Source of the DNA: an uncultured Acetatifactor sp.
Lineage (GTDB): Bacteria > Bacillota > Clostridia > Lachnospirales > Lachnospiraceae
DNA length: 41,713 bases
Reading direction: 5' to 3'
NCBI GenBank assembly: GCA_947630715.1
Contig: CANRIP010000026.1
Coordinates: 1-41,713, forward strand
Below are positions 30,318-39,461 of this stretch, one piece after another (the first letter of the stretch is position 1; the number at the start of each line of letters is the position of its first letter). Both the position numbers and the translations under genes were made by a program. The notes under the pieces were generated by a model that was not told the origin of the DNA, did no database searches, and worked only from the letters and a program-made list of their open reading frames with translations.

Positions 30318-31250
30318 ATGGCACACATTTATGAAAACGCAACGGAACTGATCGGGAGGACGCCGCTTCTTAGGGTGAGCAATTTTGCCAGAGAACAGGG
30401 CGTTGCGGACGCGGTGATTCTGGCGAAACTGGAATATCTGAATCCGGCCGGAAGCGTAAAGGACCGGATTGCGCTGGCAATGATCGAGGACGCGGAAAAA
30501 AAGGGCGTGTTAAAGCCCGGGGCGACCATTATCGAGCCCACCTCCGGCAATACGGGAATCGGCCTGGCCAGCGTGGGCGCCGCCAGAGGATACCGGACCG
30601 TGCTGACATTGCCGGAGACGATGAGCGTGGAACGCAGAAATCTGCTGAAGGCATATGGGGCGGAGCTTGTGCTGACGGAGGGATCCCGGGGCATGAAGGG
30701 CGCCATTGAAAAAGCGGAGGAGCTGAAAGCGGAAATTCCCGGTTCCGTGATCCTGGGACAGTTTGACAACCCGGCAAACCCTGCCTGCCATGCGGCTTCC
30801 ACCGGCCCGGAGATCTGGGAGGATACGGAGGGGAAGGTGGATCTGTTTGTGGCGGGCGTGGGAACCGGCGGCACCGTTACCGGCGTCGGAACCTATTTAA
30901 AGTCCAGGAACCCCCAGATCCGGGTGGTGGCGGTGGAACCGGCGGATTCCCCCGTCCTCTCCGGCGGAAAGCCGGGGCCCCACAAGCTGCAGGGCATTGG
31001 GGCGGGCTTTGTGCCGTCCATCCTGAACACGGGGATTTACGATGAGATCTTTCCGGTGGAAACGGAGCAGGCTTTTTCCGCCGGCCGGCTCATGGCGCGA
31101 AAGGAGGGCATTCTGGTAGGGATTACCTCGGGAGCCGCTCTCTACGCGGCAACGGAGCTGGCAAAGCGGCCGGAGAACGCGGGCAAGACCATAGTCGCTT
31201 TGCTGCCGGATTCCGGGGACAGATATCTCTCCACCCCCCTGTTTTCGTAA
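30318..31250 (+). CDS. cysK: Cysteine synthase A (O-acetylserine sulfhydrylase)
   Basis: 310 residues, the standard length. This pyridoxal-phosphate enzyme makes cysteine from O-acetylserine and sulfide. The PLP lysine is in [14 protein letters not shown] (about 43). The phosphate-binding and substrate loops are [15 protein letters not shown] and [15 protein letters not shown], and the C-terminal PLP-pocket Ser is in [11 protein letters not shown]. The start [18 protein letters not shown] at 30318 fits the family, with GAGGG six bases before. ATG 30312 is an alternative. Rrf2 follows after 78 bp without a terminator, suggesting a cysK-rrf2 operon autoregulated by the palindromic site. Confidence 0.95.
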   Translation: MAHIYENATELIGRTPLLRVSNFAREQGVADAVILAKLEYLNPAGSVKDRIALAMIEDAEKKGVLKPGATIIEPTSGNTGIGLASVGAARGYRTVLTLPETMSVERRNLLKAYGAELVLTEGSRGMKGAIEKAEELKAEIPGSVILGQFDNPANPACHAASTGPEIWEDTEGKVDLFVAGVGTGGTVTGVGTYLKSRNPQIRVVAVEPADSPVLSGGKPGPHKLQGIGAGFVPSILNTGIYDEIFPVETEQAFSAGRLMARKEGILVGITSGAALYAATELAKRPENAGKTIVALLPDSGDRYLSTPLFS

Positions 31251-31328
31251 GCGGGCGCGCAGGGGCGTCCTGCGTGGTCTGACAGACGCCGGAAAAAGGG
31301 AAACGGGTGTGCCGGCGAAGGAGGAGCC

Positions 31329-31766
31329 ATGAAGATTTCCACAAAGGGAAGATATGCGGTGCGCGTTATGCTGGATCTGGCGTTAAACAATACGGGGGAC
31401 CGCATCAAGGTAAAGGATATCGCAGCCAGACAGAATATTTCCGAAAAATATCTGGAACAGATTATATCGGTGTTAAACAGAGCCGGATATGTGCAGAGCG
31501 TCCGGGGGGCCCAGGGAGGGTACCGCCTGTCCCGGGATCCCTCGGAGTACACCGTGGGAATGATCCTGCGCCTCACGGAAGGGTCCATGGCGCCGGTGTC
31601 CTGCCTGGACGAAGGCGCGGAGTGCGAACAGTGTGACACTTGTGAGACTCTGGCGGTATGGAAGAAACTCTATGAGGCCATCAACGGGGTCATTGACAAC
31701 GTGACGGTTGCGGATCTGGTGGCCCAGCGCCAGCAGCGGGAGGGCAGCCTGGATTACAGCATATAG
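31329..31766 (+). CDS. Rrf2/IscR-family regulator with a cysteine cluster motif
   Basis: 145 residues. The winged-helix N-terminal part is typical of Rrf2: MKISTKGRYAVRVMLDLAL, DIAARQNISEKYLEQIISVL, SVRGAQGGYRLS. A cluster CLDEGAECEQCDTC (about 97-110) supplies three or four cysteines where IscR binds a [2Fe-2S] cluster. It may therefore sense iron-sulfur, redox or cysteine status rather than act through CysK binding as CymR does. GAAGGAGG precedes the ATG. It follows cysK on the same strand and is the best candidate to bind the 18-bp palindrome at the cysK promoter. Confidence 0.93.
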   Translation: MKISTKGRYAVRVMLDLALNNTGDRIKVKDIAARQNISEKYLEQIISVLNRAGYVQSVRGAQGGYRLSRDPSEYTVGMILRLTEGSMAPVSCLDEGAECEQCDTCETLAVWKKLYEAINGVIDNVTVADLVAQRQQREGSLDYSI

Positions 31767-31782
31767 CGGGGAAACGCTGAAA

Positions 31783-31826
31783 CGCCGGGACGGAACTGTT
31801 GGGGTATCCCGAAAGCCGTCCCGGCG
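31783..31826 (+). terminator. Strong hairpin after the Rrf2 gene
   Basis: CGCCGGGACGG (31783-31793) and CCGTCCCGGCG (31816-31826) are perfect 11-base complements around a 22-base loop. There is no T run. The ACATGT repeat begins immediately afterwards. Confidence 0.5.
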
Positions 31827-31828
31827 TG

Positions 31829-31886
31829 AAACATGTCAAAAAACATGTTACGAAACATGTCATGAAACATGTCAGGAAACATGTTA
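31829..31886. repeat. Five ACATGT palindromes at exact 12-bp spacing
   Basis: ACATGT occurs at 31831, 31843, 31855, 31867 and 31879, each within a unit like GAAACATGTCAG. The last unit includes the stop codon of the minus-strand gene. The fixed 12-bp period comes from tandem duplication of a short palindromic unit. Confidence 0.9.
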
Positions 31887-33014
31887 GGAATCCCGCCTGT
31901 CCTTTCTGTATTCACATAAGGCTCCGTCCATCCGCAGCTTGTCCAAAAGCGTCCGCTCTCCGTTCTCCAGCCGGTAAATTTCTATGGTTCCAACTCCCAG
32001 GCCGCCAGCCCAGAGCGGGCTGCGGAATCTTGCCCCGTCGGGGCTTTCATATCGAAGTTTCAGCATCTGTTCCCTGGTGCAACTGCAGGAAATCTTGATC
32101 AAATGCTTTCGGTTTTTCGCCATAATGTGCCAGATAAAACGTTTCCCGTTTTCCTTTGTCTCCCATTTGCACCGGGAAGTCAGGAACTGCCCCGGAAAAC
32201 CAAATTCATAGTCTTCACCCGTGTAGGTAAGCTGGATCAAAAGCCTGCGGCGGAGGGGAAAACAAAACAGCCGGGGACAGCTATTGATCGCCAGAACGGA
32301 ATGCCGCAGTTCCCGGCCGGTGCGGGCGCTGGTGAGTCTGTTGCAGGCAAACTGCATCCAGGGCTTGTTGAAGGAACGCCCCCAATGCTTGTCGGCGTAA
32401 CCGTAGCTGGTTTCCTCTCTCACCTGATAGGTCATCCCGTCCAGCGTGACGGATCCCCGGAAGAAACTGCGGATCCCCTCTCCGTGCCAATAGCTGTCCA
32501 GGGCGTTCAGCGCCTGAAAGAAGGGGCCTGCCAGTATCCCCGTATGGCAGGAGACGGCCTTGTGTACCTCCAGATCCCATTCCATGGAGCCCGCGTCGGA
32601 CATGCGGAAACGGCGCGCCGCTTCCTGCTGGGTGACATACACGCTGCCGGTAATCCGGTCCTCCCGGTAAACGCAGTCCCCTGCCTGGAGAATGAGAGGA
32701 CTGGCCGCCGTCCTTAACTGGGAGACGGGATAAAAGGCGTGGAGCTGCCGGCCGGGCTGTCCCTCGGGGCCGGGGAAAACGCCGGCTTTTATCATAACGT
32801 AGGAGGGCTTGGCGCCCCGTCTTCTATGATAGGGATGCCTCCCCAGAATGGGCTTATCTCCGCCCAAAGAGGGATTGATCACAAAGAATTCAACAAAAAA
32901 CGTACGGGTTTCTCCGGTTTCTTCCAGCACTCCGCAGAAGGAATGCCACCAGCGCATATACCCTTTGGAGCTGCGCAGCCGGCATGCGTTTCGTTTCAAA
33001 TCGGACAAATTCAT
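31884..33014 (-). CDS. Tocopherol-cyclase/lipocalin-like protein, function unknown
   Basis: 376 residues, no clear signal peptide or membrane segment, rich in Trp, Tyr and Arg. Segments such as GYMRWWHSFCGVLEET, TSYGYADKHWGRSFNKPWMQ and RFIWHIMAKNRKHLIKISC recall the two-barrel tocopherol-cyclase-like family of Firmicutes, in which a DKHWG-type motif is conserved. Bacterial members outside cyanobacteria do not make tocopherol, and their substrate is unknown. The start at 33014 (MNLSDLKRN) has GGGAGGCG seven bases before it. A longer frame to 33068 is less likely. It is convergent with the Rrf2 gene and divergent from the GH127 gene. The family placement is from motif memory and needs a profile search. 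Confidence 0.6.
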   Translation of the reverse strand: MNLSDLKRNACRLRSSKGYMRWWHSFCGVLEETGETRTFFVEFFVINPSLGGDKPILGRHPYHRRRGAKPSYVMIKAGVFPGPEGQPGRQLHAFYPVSQLRTAASPLILQAGDCVYREDRITGSVYVTQQEAARRFRMSDAGSMEWDLEVHKAVSCHTGILAGPFFQALNALDSYWHGEGIRSFFRGSVTLDGMTYQVREETSYGYADKHWGRSFNKPWMQFACNRLTSARTGRELRHSVLAINSCPRLFCFPLRRRLLIQLTYTGEDYEFGFPGQFLTSRCKWETKENGKRFIWHIMAKNRKHLIKISCSCTREQMLKLRYESPDGARFRSPLWAGGLGVGTIEIYRLENGERTLLDKLRMDGALCEYRKDRRDS

Positions 33015-33121
33015 TTTTCGCCTCCCGCGGGGTCTGTTTCCCGCAGAGAACAGGTTGTCGGTGTCCATATATCGTGGAAATCAATGCCATTATACCACAA
33101 GATATGGGAAATGACAAGGCC

Positions 33122-33166
33122 GTCGTGAAAAAATAGAGGGTTTTGTCGTGAAAAAACAGAGGGTTT
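33122..33166. repeat. 22-bp direct repeat upstream of GH127
   Basis: GTCGTGAAAAAATAGAGGGT-TT (33122-33143) recurs at 33145-33166 with a single T to C change, a period of 23 bp. It lies between the divergent tocopherol-cyclase-like and GH127 genes, so it may be a regulator binding site or a simple duplication. Confidence 0.75.
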
Positions 33167-33219
33167 GGGGGCCGGGGCGTTCCCCGGTTGGCCGAAATGG
33201 GGGCAAAGCGGGAAATGGC

Positions 33220-33248
33220 TTGCAAAATGTTTCCGCCTGAGACATAAT
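33220..33248 (+). promoter_or_regulatory. Predicted promoter of the GH127 gene
   Basis: TTGCAA (33220-33225), 17 bp, CATAAT (33243-33248), 49 bp before the start codon. Confidence 0.7.
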
Positions 33249-33297
33249 GGAAGAAGGACGGCCGCGGTGCCTGACGCGGCGCGGAAGGAGGAAAAGG

Positions 33298-35457
33298 ATG
33301 GACGGGAAACATTACAGCGCGCCTCTGGAGCTGGGGCGGATACAGATTACCGACGGCTTTTGGGGCAGGGAGCAGGAACTGGTGAGAAAGGAAGTGATCC
33401 CCTATCAGTGGGAGGCGCTCAACGACCGCATCCCCGAAGCGGCCCCCAGCTACTGTATGCGGAATTTCAAGGTGGCGGGAAAGCTGATGCGGAGAAAGAA
33501 GGAAAAGGGAACCGATTTTGTCCCGCCCTCCTATACGTTCCGGGGGTTTCAGGCGCTGCCGGAAGACCCCGATCATCCGGATCCGGATCAGTTTTACGGC
33601 TTTGTGTTTCAAGACAGTGATTTTTCCAAATGGATCGAAGCGGTGGGCTATTCCCTGGCCAATCATCCGGATCCCGAACTGGAGAAAACCGCCGATGAAG
33701 CCATCGACCTGGTCTGCGCGGCTCAGGCGGAGGACGGTTATCTGGACACTTACTATATCATCAACGGTATGGACAGGATCTTTACCAATCTGAGAGATCA
33801 TCATGAACTGTACTGTTTCGGCCATCTGGCGGAAGGGGCCGTGGCTTATTATCAGGCCACGGGCAAGGATAAGCTGTTGAAGGCGGCGGAGCGGTACGCG
33901 GCCTTTATTGCCCGGAAGTTCGGGCCCGGGGAGGATCAGTTGAAGGGGTATCCCGGCCATGAAATCGCGGAAATGGCCCTGGCCAGGCTCTATGAGGCCA
34001 CAGGGGAGAAACAGTATCTGGATCTGGCGGCCTTCTTCCTGGATATGAGAGGGCGGCAGCCTTATTATTTTGATCTGGAGGAAAAGGAGCGGGCGGCTTA
34101 TGAGGGACGGCCGTACCGGGAGCCGGAGGCCGGGCTGCGCCACTTTTATCATCAGGCCCATCTGCCCGTCAGGGAACAGACGGAGGCCGTGGGCCACGCG
34201 GTGCGGGCGGTTTACCTTTACAGCGGCATGGCGGATGTGGCCAGGCTGCATCATGACCAGACGCTGTATGACGCCTGTCAAAAAATCTGGGACAATATCG
34301 TGAAGGAAAAGCTGTATGTGACCGGCGGCATCGGCGCCACTCATCTGGGGGAGGCGTTTTCCTTTTCCTATGATCTTCCCAACGACACGGCATACTCCGA
34401 AACCTGCGCGGCGATCGGCCTTGCCTTTTTTGCCAGACGCATGCTGGAAATCCAGGCGGTTGGGGAATACGGGGACGTGATGGAGCTGGCCCTCTATAAC
34501 ACGGTGCTGGCGGGCATGGCCCTGGACGGCAAAAGTTTCTTTTATGTGAATCCTCTGGAGGTATTCCCGGAGGCGTGTCAGAAAGACGAGCGGAAATTCC
34601 ATGTGAAAAGCGTACGCCAGAAGTGGTTCGGCTGCGCCTGCTGCCCGCCCAATATCGCCAGAATCATAAGCTCCCTGGGAGCCTATGTGTGCACCGTCGG
34701 AAGCGATACGCTGTACACCCATCTCTATGTGGGAAATACCGCCGGCTGCCGGTTAAACGGAAAGGAACTGAAACTGAAGACGGAGAGCGAATTCCCCTGG
34801 GAGGGCAGGGTGCGGGTCACCCTTTCCACCGATGAACCCATCCCGGGAACGCTGGCGTTTCGGATACCGGGCTGGTGCAGGGAGGCGAAGATCCGTGTTT
34901 CGACGGCCCGGGGCGCGGCGAGCTGGCGGGTGACGGACGGCCCGGAGGGGAAAACGCTCTGCGGGCTTGAGACGGAAGGGGACGGGCCCGTGCAGGCCCG
35001 CCTGGAAAAAGGATATCTGTATCTGACGGGGGAATGGGAAAACGCCGATCAGATCCGGCTGGAATTCCCCATGGAGGTGCGGATGCTGGGGGCAAACTGG
35101 AAGGTGAGAGAGGACGCGGGCAGGGTTTCGTTTGCCAGAGGGCCTGTCTGCTACTGTCTGGAGGAGGCCGACAACGGAAAGGATCTGCATTTGCTGAAAG
35201 CGGACAAGGAACGGCTGCTGGATCCCGGCACCGGCGCTTTGAATCCGTCGGCGGTGGCTGTGGAAACCTACCGGGGGCTGGGACATGAGATGCGGGTTCT
35301 CAAGGCGCCCGGCATCCGGATCGTTCCCTCCGGGGAGGACGCGCTGTACGGAGACTATCGGATTCCGGACACCCGTCCCGTCACTTTGACCCTGGTTCCC
35401 TATTACGCCTGGAACAACCGGGGCGAGGGGGAAATGCAGGTCTGGACCAGGATTTAA
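33298..35457 (+). CDS. GH127 beta-L-arabinofuranosidase
   Basis: 719 residues. GH127 enzymes release L-arabinose from beta-L-arabinofuranosides such as hydroxyproline-linked arabino-oligosaccharides of plant cell walls. The mechanism uses a zinc-bound cysteine nucleophile. The expected cluster appears as WFGCACCPPNIARI (about 443-456), with the upstream Glu and Cys ligands likely in NPLEVFPEACQKDE. Other family parts are ITDGFWGREQELVRKEVIPYQW, AQAEDGYLDTYY and LYVTGGIGATHLGEAFSFSYDLPND, followed by a C-terminal beta-sandwich. No signal peptide, so it acts inside the cell. GGAAGGAGG precedes the ATG at 33298. It begins the arabinose cluster and is followed by kinase and isomerase genes. Confidence 0.95.
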   Translation: MDGKHYSAPLELGRIQITDGFWGREQELVRKEVIPYQWEALNDRIPEAAPSYCMRNFKVAGKLMRRKKEKGTDFVPPSYTFRGFQALPEDPDHPDPDQFYGFVFQDSDFSKWIEAVGYSLANHPDPELEKTADEAIDLVCAAQAEDGYLDTYYIINGMDRIFTNLRDHHELYCFGHLAEGAVAYYQATGKDKLLKAAERYAAFIARKFGPGEDQLKGYPGHEIAEMALARLYEATGEKQYLDLAAFFLDMRGRQPYYFDLEEKERAAYEGRPYREPEAGLRHFYHQAHLPVREQTEAVGHAVRAVYLYSGMADVARLHHDQTLYDACQKIWDNIVKEKLYVTGGIGATHLGEAFSFSYDLPNDTAYSETCAAIGLAFFARRMLEIQAVGEYGDVMELALYNTVLAGMALDGKSFFYVNPLEVFPEACQKDERKFHVKSVRQKWFGCACCPPNIARIISSLGAYVCTVGSDTLYTHLYVGNTAGCRLNGKELKLKTESEFPWEGRVRVTLSTDEPIPGTLAFRIPGWCREAKIRVSTARGAASWRVTDGPEGKTLCGLETEGDGPVQARLEKGYLYLTGEWENADQIRLEFPMEVRMLGANWKVREDAGRVSFARGPVCYCLEEADNGKDLHLLKADKERLLDPGTGALNPSAVAVETYRGLGHEMRVLKAPGIRIVPSGEDALYGDYRIPDTRPVTLTLVPYYAWNNRGEGEMQVWTRI

Positions 35458-35541
35458 AACCCCCTTTTTGGGGCGCGGACACGGAAACTTTCCGCCGCCG
35501 GGGCACGTCACGGTAAAGTTGCAAATGGTATGGAATGTGGC

Positions 35542-35570
35542 TTGATTTTTTGCATGATTACAGGTATGAT
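35542..35570 (+). promoter_or_regulatory. Predicted promoter of the kinase-isomerase operon
   Basis: TTGATT (35542-35547), 17 bp, TATGAT (35565-35570), about 110 bp before the kinase start. It gives the kinase operon its own control apart from GH127. Confidence 0.75.
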
Positions 35571-35680
35571 AGAAATACAGGAACCGCACGGGAGAAAACG
35601 TTCCTGAGGTTTTCCGGCAAAATGGGGTTTGGGCCGCCGGGCGGTTTTGCAATGGAGAAAAAACAAAGAGGAGGTAGCAA

Positions 35681-37153
35681 ATGCTGTACATAGGCGTGGA
35701 TTTGGGAACGTCTGCCGTGAAACTGCTGCTGATGGACAGCGGGGGAAAGATCGTCAACATCGTTTCCAGGGAGTATCCCCTGTATTTCCCGCATCCGGGA
35801 TGGTCGGAGCAGAAACCGGAGGACTGGTATGAGCAGACCATGGCCGGAATCAAGGAACTGATCCGGGACGTGGATAAAAGCCAGGTGGCCGGCATCAGTT
35901 TCGGGGGGCAGATGCACGGGCTGGTGATCTTAGACCGGGACGACAACGTGATTCGGCCCGCGATTCTCTGGAATGACGGCAGAACCACGGAGGAGACGGA
36001 CTATCTGAACAACGTGATCGGGAAGGATAAGCTGTCGGAATACACCGCGAATATCGCTTTTGCGGGCTTTACCGCCCCTAAGATTCTGTGGGTGAAAAAT
36101 AAGGAACCGGAAAATTTTGCAAAGATCGCAAAGATCATGCTCCCCAAGGATTACATTGCCTACCGTCTGACGGGAGTCCACTGCACGGATGTGTCGGACG
36201 CGTCCGGCATGCTGTTGTTTGATGTGAAAAACCGCCGCTGGTCCAAGGAAATGTGCGATATCTGCGGCATTACGGAGAAACAACTGGCAAAATGCTACGA
36301 AAGCTACGAGAAGGTGGGAACGGTACTGCCTCAGATCGCGGAGGAGCTTGGCATTCCGGAGGGCACCGTGGTGGCCGCGGGCGCGGGCGACAACGCGGCG
36401 GCAGCCGTGGGGACGGGCACCGTGGGAGAGAATATGTGCAATATCTCCCTGGGAACCAGCGGAACCATTTTTATTTCCTCCGGCTCCTTCGGGGTGGATC
36501 AGCATAACGCGCTTCACTCCTTCGCTCACGCCGACGGCCATTATCACCTGATGGGCTGTATGCTCAGCGCGGCAAGCTGCAACAAATGGTGGATGGACGA
36601 GATTATCGGCACCGGCGATTATGCCGGAGAACAGGCCGGCATTGAAAAGCTGGGAGAAAACCGGGTTTATTATCTCCCCTACCTGATGGGAGAGCGCTCC
36701 CCCCACAACAACCCCAACGCCAGGGCAACTTTTATCGGCATGACCATGGACACCACCCGGGCGGATATGACCCAGGCGGTGCTGGAGGGAGTGGCGTTTG
36801 CCCTGCGGGATTCCCTGGAGGTGGCAAGGAGCCTGGGAATCGATTTGAAACGGACCAAAATCTGCGGCGGCGGCGCAAAGAGCCCTCTTTGGAAAAAGAT
36901 CATCGCAAACGTGCTGAACCTGAAGGTTGACGTGATCGAGAGCGAGGAAGGGCCCGCCATGGGCGGCGCCATGCTGGCGGCGGTGGCATGCGGCGAATAT
37001 GCCAGCGTGGAAGAAATCGCGGCAAAGCTGGTAAAGATCGTGGATACTGTGGAGCCCGATCCGGAACTGGTTCAAAAATACGATGAAAGATATGCGCGGT
37101 TTCGGCAGATCTATCCCGCCTGCAAGCCTCTGTTTGACGTTTTGACCAAGTGA
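35681..37153 (+). CDS. xylB: FGGY carbohydrate kinase, xylulokinase-like
   Basis: 490 residues. The ATPase signature MLYIGVDLGTSAVKLLLMD opens the protein. GISFGGQMHGLVILD, ILWNDGRTTEE, VVAAGAGDNAAAAVGTG and ICGGGAKSPLWKKII follow in the order of xylulokinases. The MHGLV segment is typical of the xylulose-specific group. XylB phosphorylates D-xylulose to D-xylulose-5-phosphate. Beside an arabinose-type isomerase and a GH127 enzyme, the substrate could instead be L-ribulose, and sequence alone cannot decide. GGAGG precedes the ATG. DUF4867 and isomerase genes follow on the same strand with 112 and 45 bp gaps. Confidence 0.9.
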   Translation: MLYIGVDLGTSAVKLLLMDSGGKIVNIVSREYPLYFPHPGWSEQKPEDWYEQTMAGIKELIRDVDKSQVAGISFGGQMHGLVILDRDDNVIRPAILWNDGRTTEETDYLNNVIGKDKLSEYTANIAFAGFTAPKILWVKNKEPENFAKIAKIMLPKDYIAYRLTGVHCTDVSDASGMLLFDVKNRRWSKEMCDICGITEKQLAKCYESYEKVGTVLPQIAEELGIPEGTVVAAGAGDNAAAAVGTGTVGENMCNISLGTSGTIFISSGSFGVDQHNALHSFAHADGHYHLMGCMLSAASCNKWWMDEIIGTGDYAGEQAGIEKLGENRVYYLPYLMGERSPHNNPNARATFIGMTMDTTRADMTQAVLEGVAFALRDSLEVARSLGIDLKRTKICGGGAKSPLWKKIIANVLNLKVDVIESEEGPAMGGAMLAAVACGEYASVEEIAAKLVKIVDTVEPDPELVQKYDERYARFRQIYPACKPLFDVLTK

Positions 37154-37265
37154 CCGGGGCAAAACCGCTGGGGCGCAGCGCCAGGGAGCCGTGAAACGGG
37201 GGAAAAATCCCCGCGGCGGGGCAGGGAGACGGCCGCGCCGTATCTCAGAAAAAAGGAGAGAACAC

Positions 37266-37901
37266 ATGAAAATTTTATCCGTAAACGATCCGGCGTTTAG
37301 AAAATACGGCCGTGTCATCGACAATGTGGACATGACGGAGCTGGTAAAGGCGATGAAACAAACGCCGGTGCCCGAGGGCGTGGTCTATGAGCCGGGCATT
37401 CCGGAGCTGGAGGCGCTTGCCGTCAAGCAGGTGATTTCCGATGTGTGCTACGGCGAAATGCCCATCCAGATCGGATACTGCAACGGACATAACACGAAAC
37501 TGAACGCGGTGGAATATCACCGGGATTCCGAAATCAACGTAGCGGCCACGGACGCAGTTTTAATGCTGGGTCTGCTGCAGGATGTGGAGAAGGATTTCAC
37601 CTATGACACATCGAAGATTGAGGCGTTTCTGGTTCCCGAGGGGACGGCGGTGGAGGTGTACGCCACCACCCTGCACTACGCGCCCTGCGGCGTGGACGGC
37701 AAGGGGTTCCAGGTTGCCATCGTGCTGCCGAAGGGAACAAACTATCCTTTAAAGGCGTCCCATTCCCAAGCCGCCGGCAATGAGGACCGCCTGATTACCG
37801 CCGTGAACAAGTGGCTGATCGGCCATAAGGAGGGCGGCCTGGACGAAGGAAGTTTTCTGGGCCTGAAGGGGAAAAATCTGGATCTCAGCGATTTCGCCTG
37901 A
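37266..37901 (+). CDS. DUF4867 family protein of the pentose cluster
   Basis: 211 residues, soluble, no signal peptide. Motifs include AFRKYGRVIDNVDM, GYCNGHNTKLNAVEYHRDSEIN, VPEGTAVEVYATTLHYAPC and GVDGKGFQVAIVLPKGTNY. I recall it as DUF4867, a family of unknown function. The HYAPC and EYHRDSE segments and the beta-rich pattern would fit a metal-binding cupin-like fold, possibly a sugar isomerase, epimerase or mutarotase, but this is speculation. It lies between the sugar kinase and the fucose/arabinose-type isomerase. The start at 37266 follows AAAGGAGAG. An upstream in-frame extension has no support. Confidence 0.8.
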   Translation: MKILSVNDPAFRKYGRVIDNVDMTELVKAMKQTPVPEGVVYEPGIPELEALAVKQVISDVCYGEMPIQIGYCNGHNTKLNAVEYHRDSEINVAATDAVLMLGLLQDVEKDFTYDTSKIEAFLVPEGTAVEVYATTLHYAPCGVDGKGFQVAIVLPKGTNYPLKASHSQAAGNEDRLITAVNKWLIGHKEGGLDEGSFLGLKGKNLDLSDFA

Positions 37902-37946
37902 GAAAACCGGAAATAACAAAAAATTATTATATAGGAGGGTTCAAAC

Positions 37947-39431
37947 ATGAACAACTTACCACAGGTAAAAATCGGTATCGTAGCTGTCAGCCGCGACTGC
38001 TTTCCCGAGAGTCTGTCAGTGAACAGAAGAAAGGCTCTGGTAGCGGCTTACACCCAAAAGTACGGCGCGGAAGACATCTACGAGTGCCCTGTCTGCATCG
38101 TGGAGAGCGAGATTCACATGGTGCAGGCGCTGGAGGACATCAAGAAAAACGGCTGCAACGCGCTGTGCGTGTATCTGGGCAACTTCGGCCCCGAAATTTC
38201 CGAGACGCTGCTTGCCAAGCATTTTGACGGCCCTTCCATGTTTATCGCAGCCGCGGAAGAGAGCCAGGGCGATCTGATGGACGGCCGCGGGGACGCATAC
38301 TGCGGTATGCTGAACGCCAGCTACAATCTGAAACTGCGCGGCGTAAAGGCTTATATCCCCGAGTACCCTGTGGGGACGGCAGCCGAGTGCGCTGATATGA
38401 TCAACGAGTTTGTTCCTATCGCCAGAGCGATTGTGGGACTGCACGACTTAAAGATTATTTCCTTCGGCCCCAGACCGTTGAACTTCCTGGCCTGCAACGC
38501 TCCCATTCAGCAGCTTTACAATCTGGGCGTTGAGATCGAGGAAAATTCCGAGCTGGATCTGTTCGAGTCCTTTAACAAGCATGCGGGCGACTCCAGGATT
38601 CCTGCGAAAATCAAGGAGATGGAGGAGGAGCTTGGCAGCGGAAACATGAAGCCGGAAGTGCTTCCTAAGCTGGCTCAGTATGAGCTGACGCTGCTTGACT
38701 GGGTGGAAGCCCACAGAGGATATCGTAAATATGTGGCGATCGCGGGCAAGTGCTGGCCTGCCTTCCAGACCCAGTTTGGTTTCGTTCCCTGCTATGTGAA
38801 CAGCCGCCTGACCGGTATGGGAATCCCCGTATCCTGCGAAGTGGATATTTACGGCTGCCTGAGCGAGTTTATCGGTACCTGTGTCAGCAGCGACGCCGTT
38901 ACCCTGCTGGATATCAACAATTCCGTTCCTGCCGATATGTATCAGGAAGCGATTCAAGGGAAATTTAATTATACCCATAAGGACACCTTTATGGGATTCC
39001 ACTGCGGCAATACCTGCTCCAGAAAGCTGGCGGCATGCAGCATGAAGTATCAGAAGATCATGGCGAGAAATCTGCCCGTAGAGGTGACCAACGGCACGTT
39101 GGAGGGAGATATCGCTCCCGGGGACATCACCTTCTATCGTCTTCAGTCCACCGCTGACTGCAAGCTTCGCGCTTACATAGCGGAAGGAGAGGTTCTCCCT
39201 GTGGCCACCAAGTCCTTCGGCAGCATCGGTGTATTTGCAATCCCCGAGATGGGACGTTTTTACCGTCATGTGCTGATCGAGAAGAATTATCCTCATCATG
39301 GCGCGGTTGCATTCGGACATTTCGGAAAAGCGCTGTACGAAGTGTTTAAGTATGTAGGCGTTCCCATCGAGGATCTCAACTACAACCAGCCTAAGAGCCT
39401 GCCTTATCCTACGGAGAATCCGTTCGCGTAA
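37947..39431 (+). CDS. L-fucose/L-arabinose isomerase family protein
   Basis: 494 residues of the FucI/AraA superfamily, which interconverts aldoses and ketoses using a Mn2+ held by Glu, Asp and His. Characteristic parts are VKIGIVAVSRDCFPESL, EDIYECPVCIVESE, NALCVYLGNFGPEISETLLA, IISFGPRPLNFLACN, CEVDIYGCLSEFIGT, MGFHCGNTCSRKLAAC and the late HHGAVAFGHFGKAL. The substrate is probably L-arabinose, D-xylose or L-fucose. With GH127 and GH51 in the window L-arabinose is the best guess. It is not a canonical AraA. A strong AGGAGG site precedes the ATG. This is the last gene before a terminator. Codon use is biased to common codons, suggesting high expression. Confidence 0.88.
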   Translation: MNNLPQVKIGIVAVSRDCFPESLSVNRRKALVAAYTQKYGAEDIYECPVCIVESEIHMVQALEDIKKNGCNALCVYLGNFGPEISETLLAKHFDGPSMFIAAAEESQGDLMDGRGDAYCGMLNASYNLKLRGVKAYIPEYPVGTAAECADMINEFVPIARAIVGLHDLKIISFGPRPLNFLACNAPIQQLYNLGVEIEENSELDLFESFNKHAGDSRIPAKIKEMEEELGSGNMKPEVLPKLAQYELTLLDWVEAHRGYRKYVAIAGKCWPAFQTQFGFVPCYVNSRLTGMGIPVSCEVDIYGCLSEFIGTCVSSDAVTLLDINNSVPADMYQEAIQGKFNYTHKDTFMGFHCGNTCSRKLAACSMKYQKIMARNLPVEVTNGTLEGDIAPGDITFYRLQSTADCKLRAYIAEGEVLPVATKSFGSIGVFAIPEMGRFYRHVLIEKNYPHHGAVAFGHFGKALYEVFKYVGVPIEDLNYNQPKSLPYPTENPFA

Positions 39432-39461
39432 AACCGGAGGGGAAACAATCGCCAGGCACAG

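Noticed and set aside
32890..34722. A 610-codon open frame on the minus strand opposite GH127
   Set aside because: It mirrors the GH127 gene, lacks a ribosome site, has no recognisable domain and has the His/Arg/Pro-rich composition of a reverse-strand shadow in GC-rich DNA.
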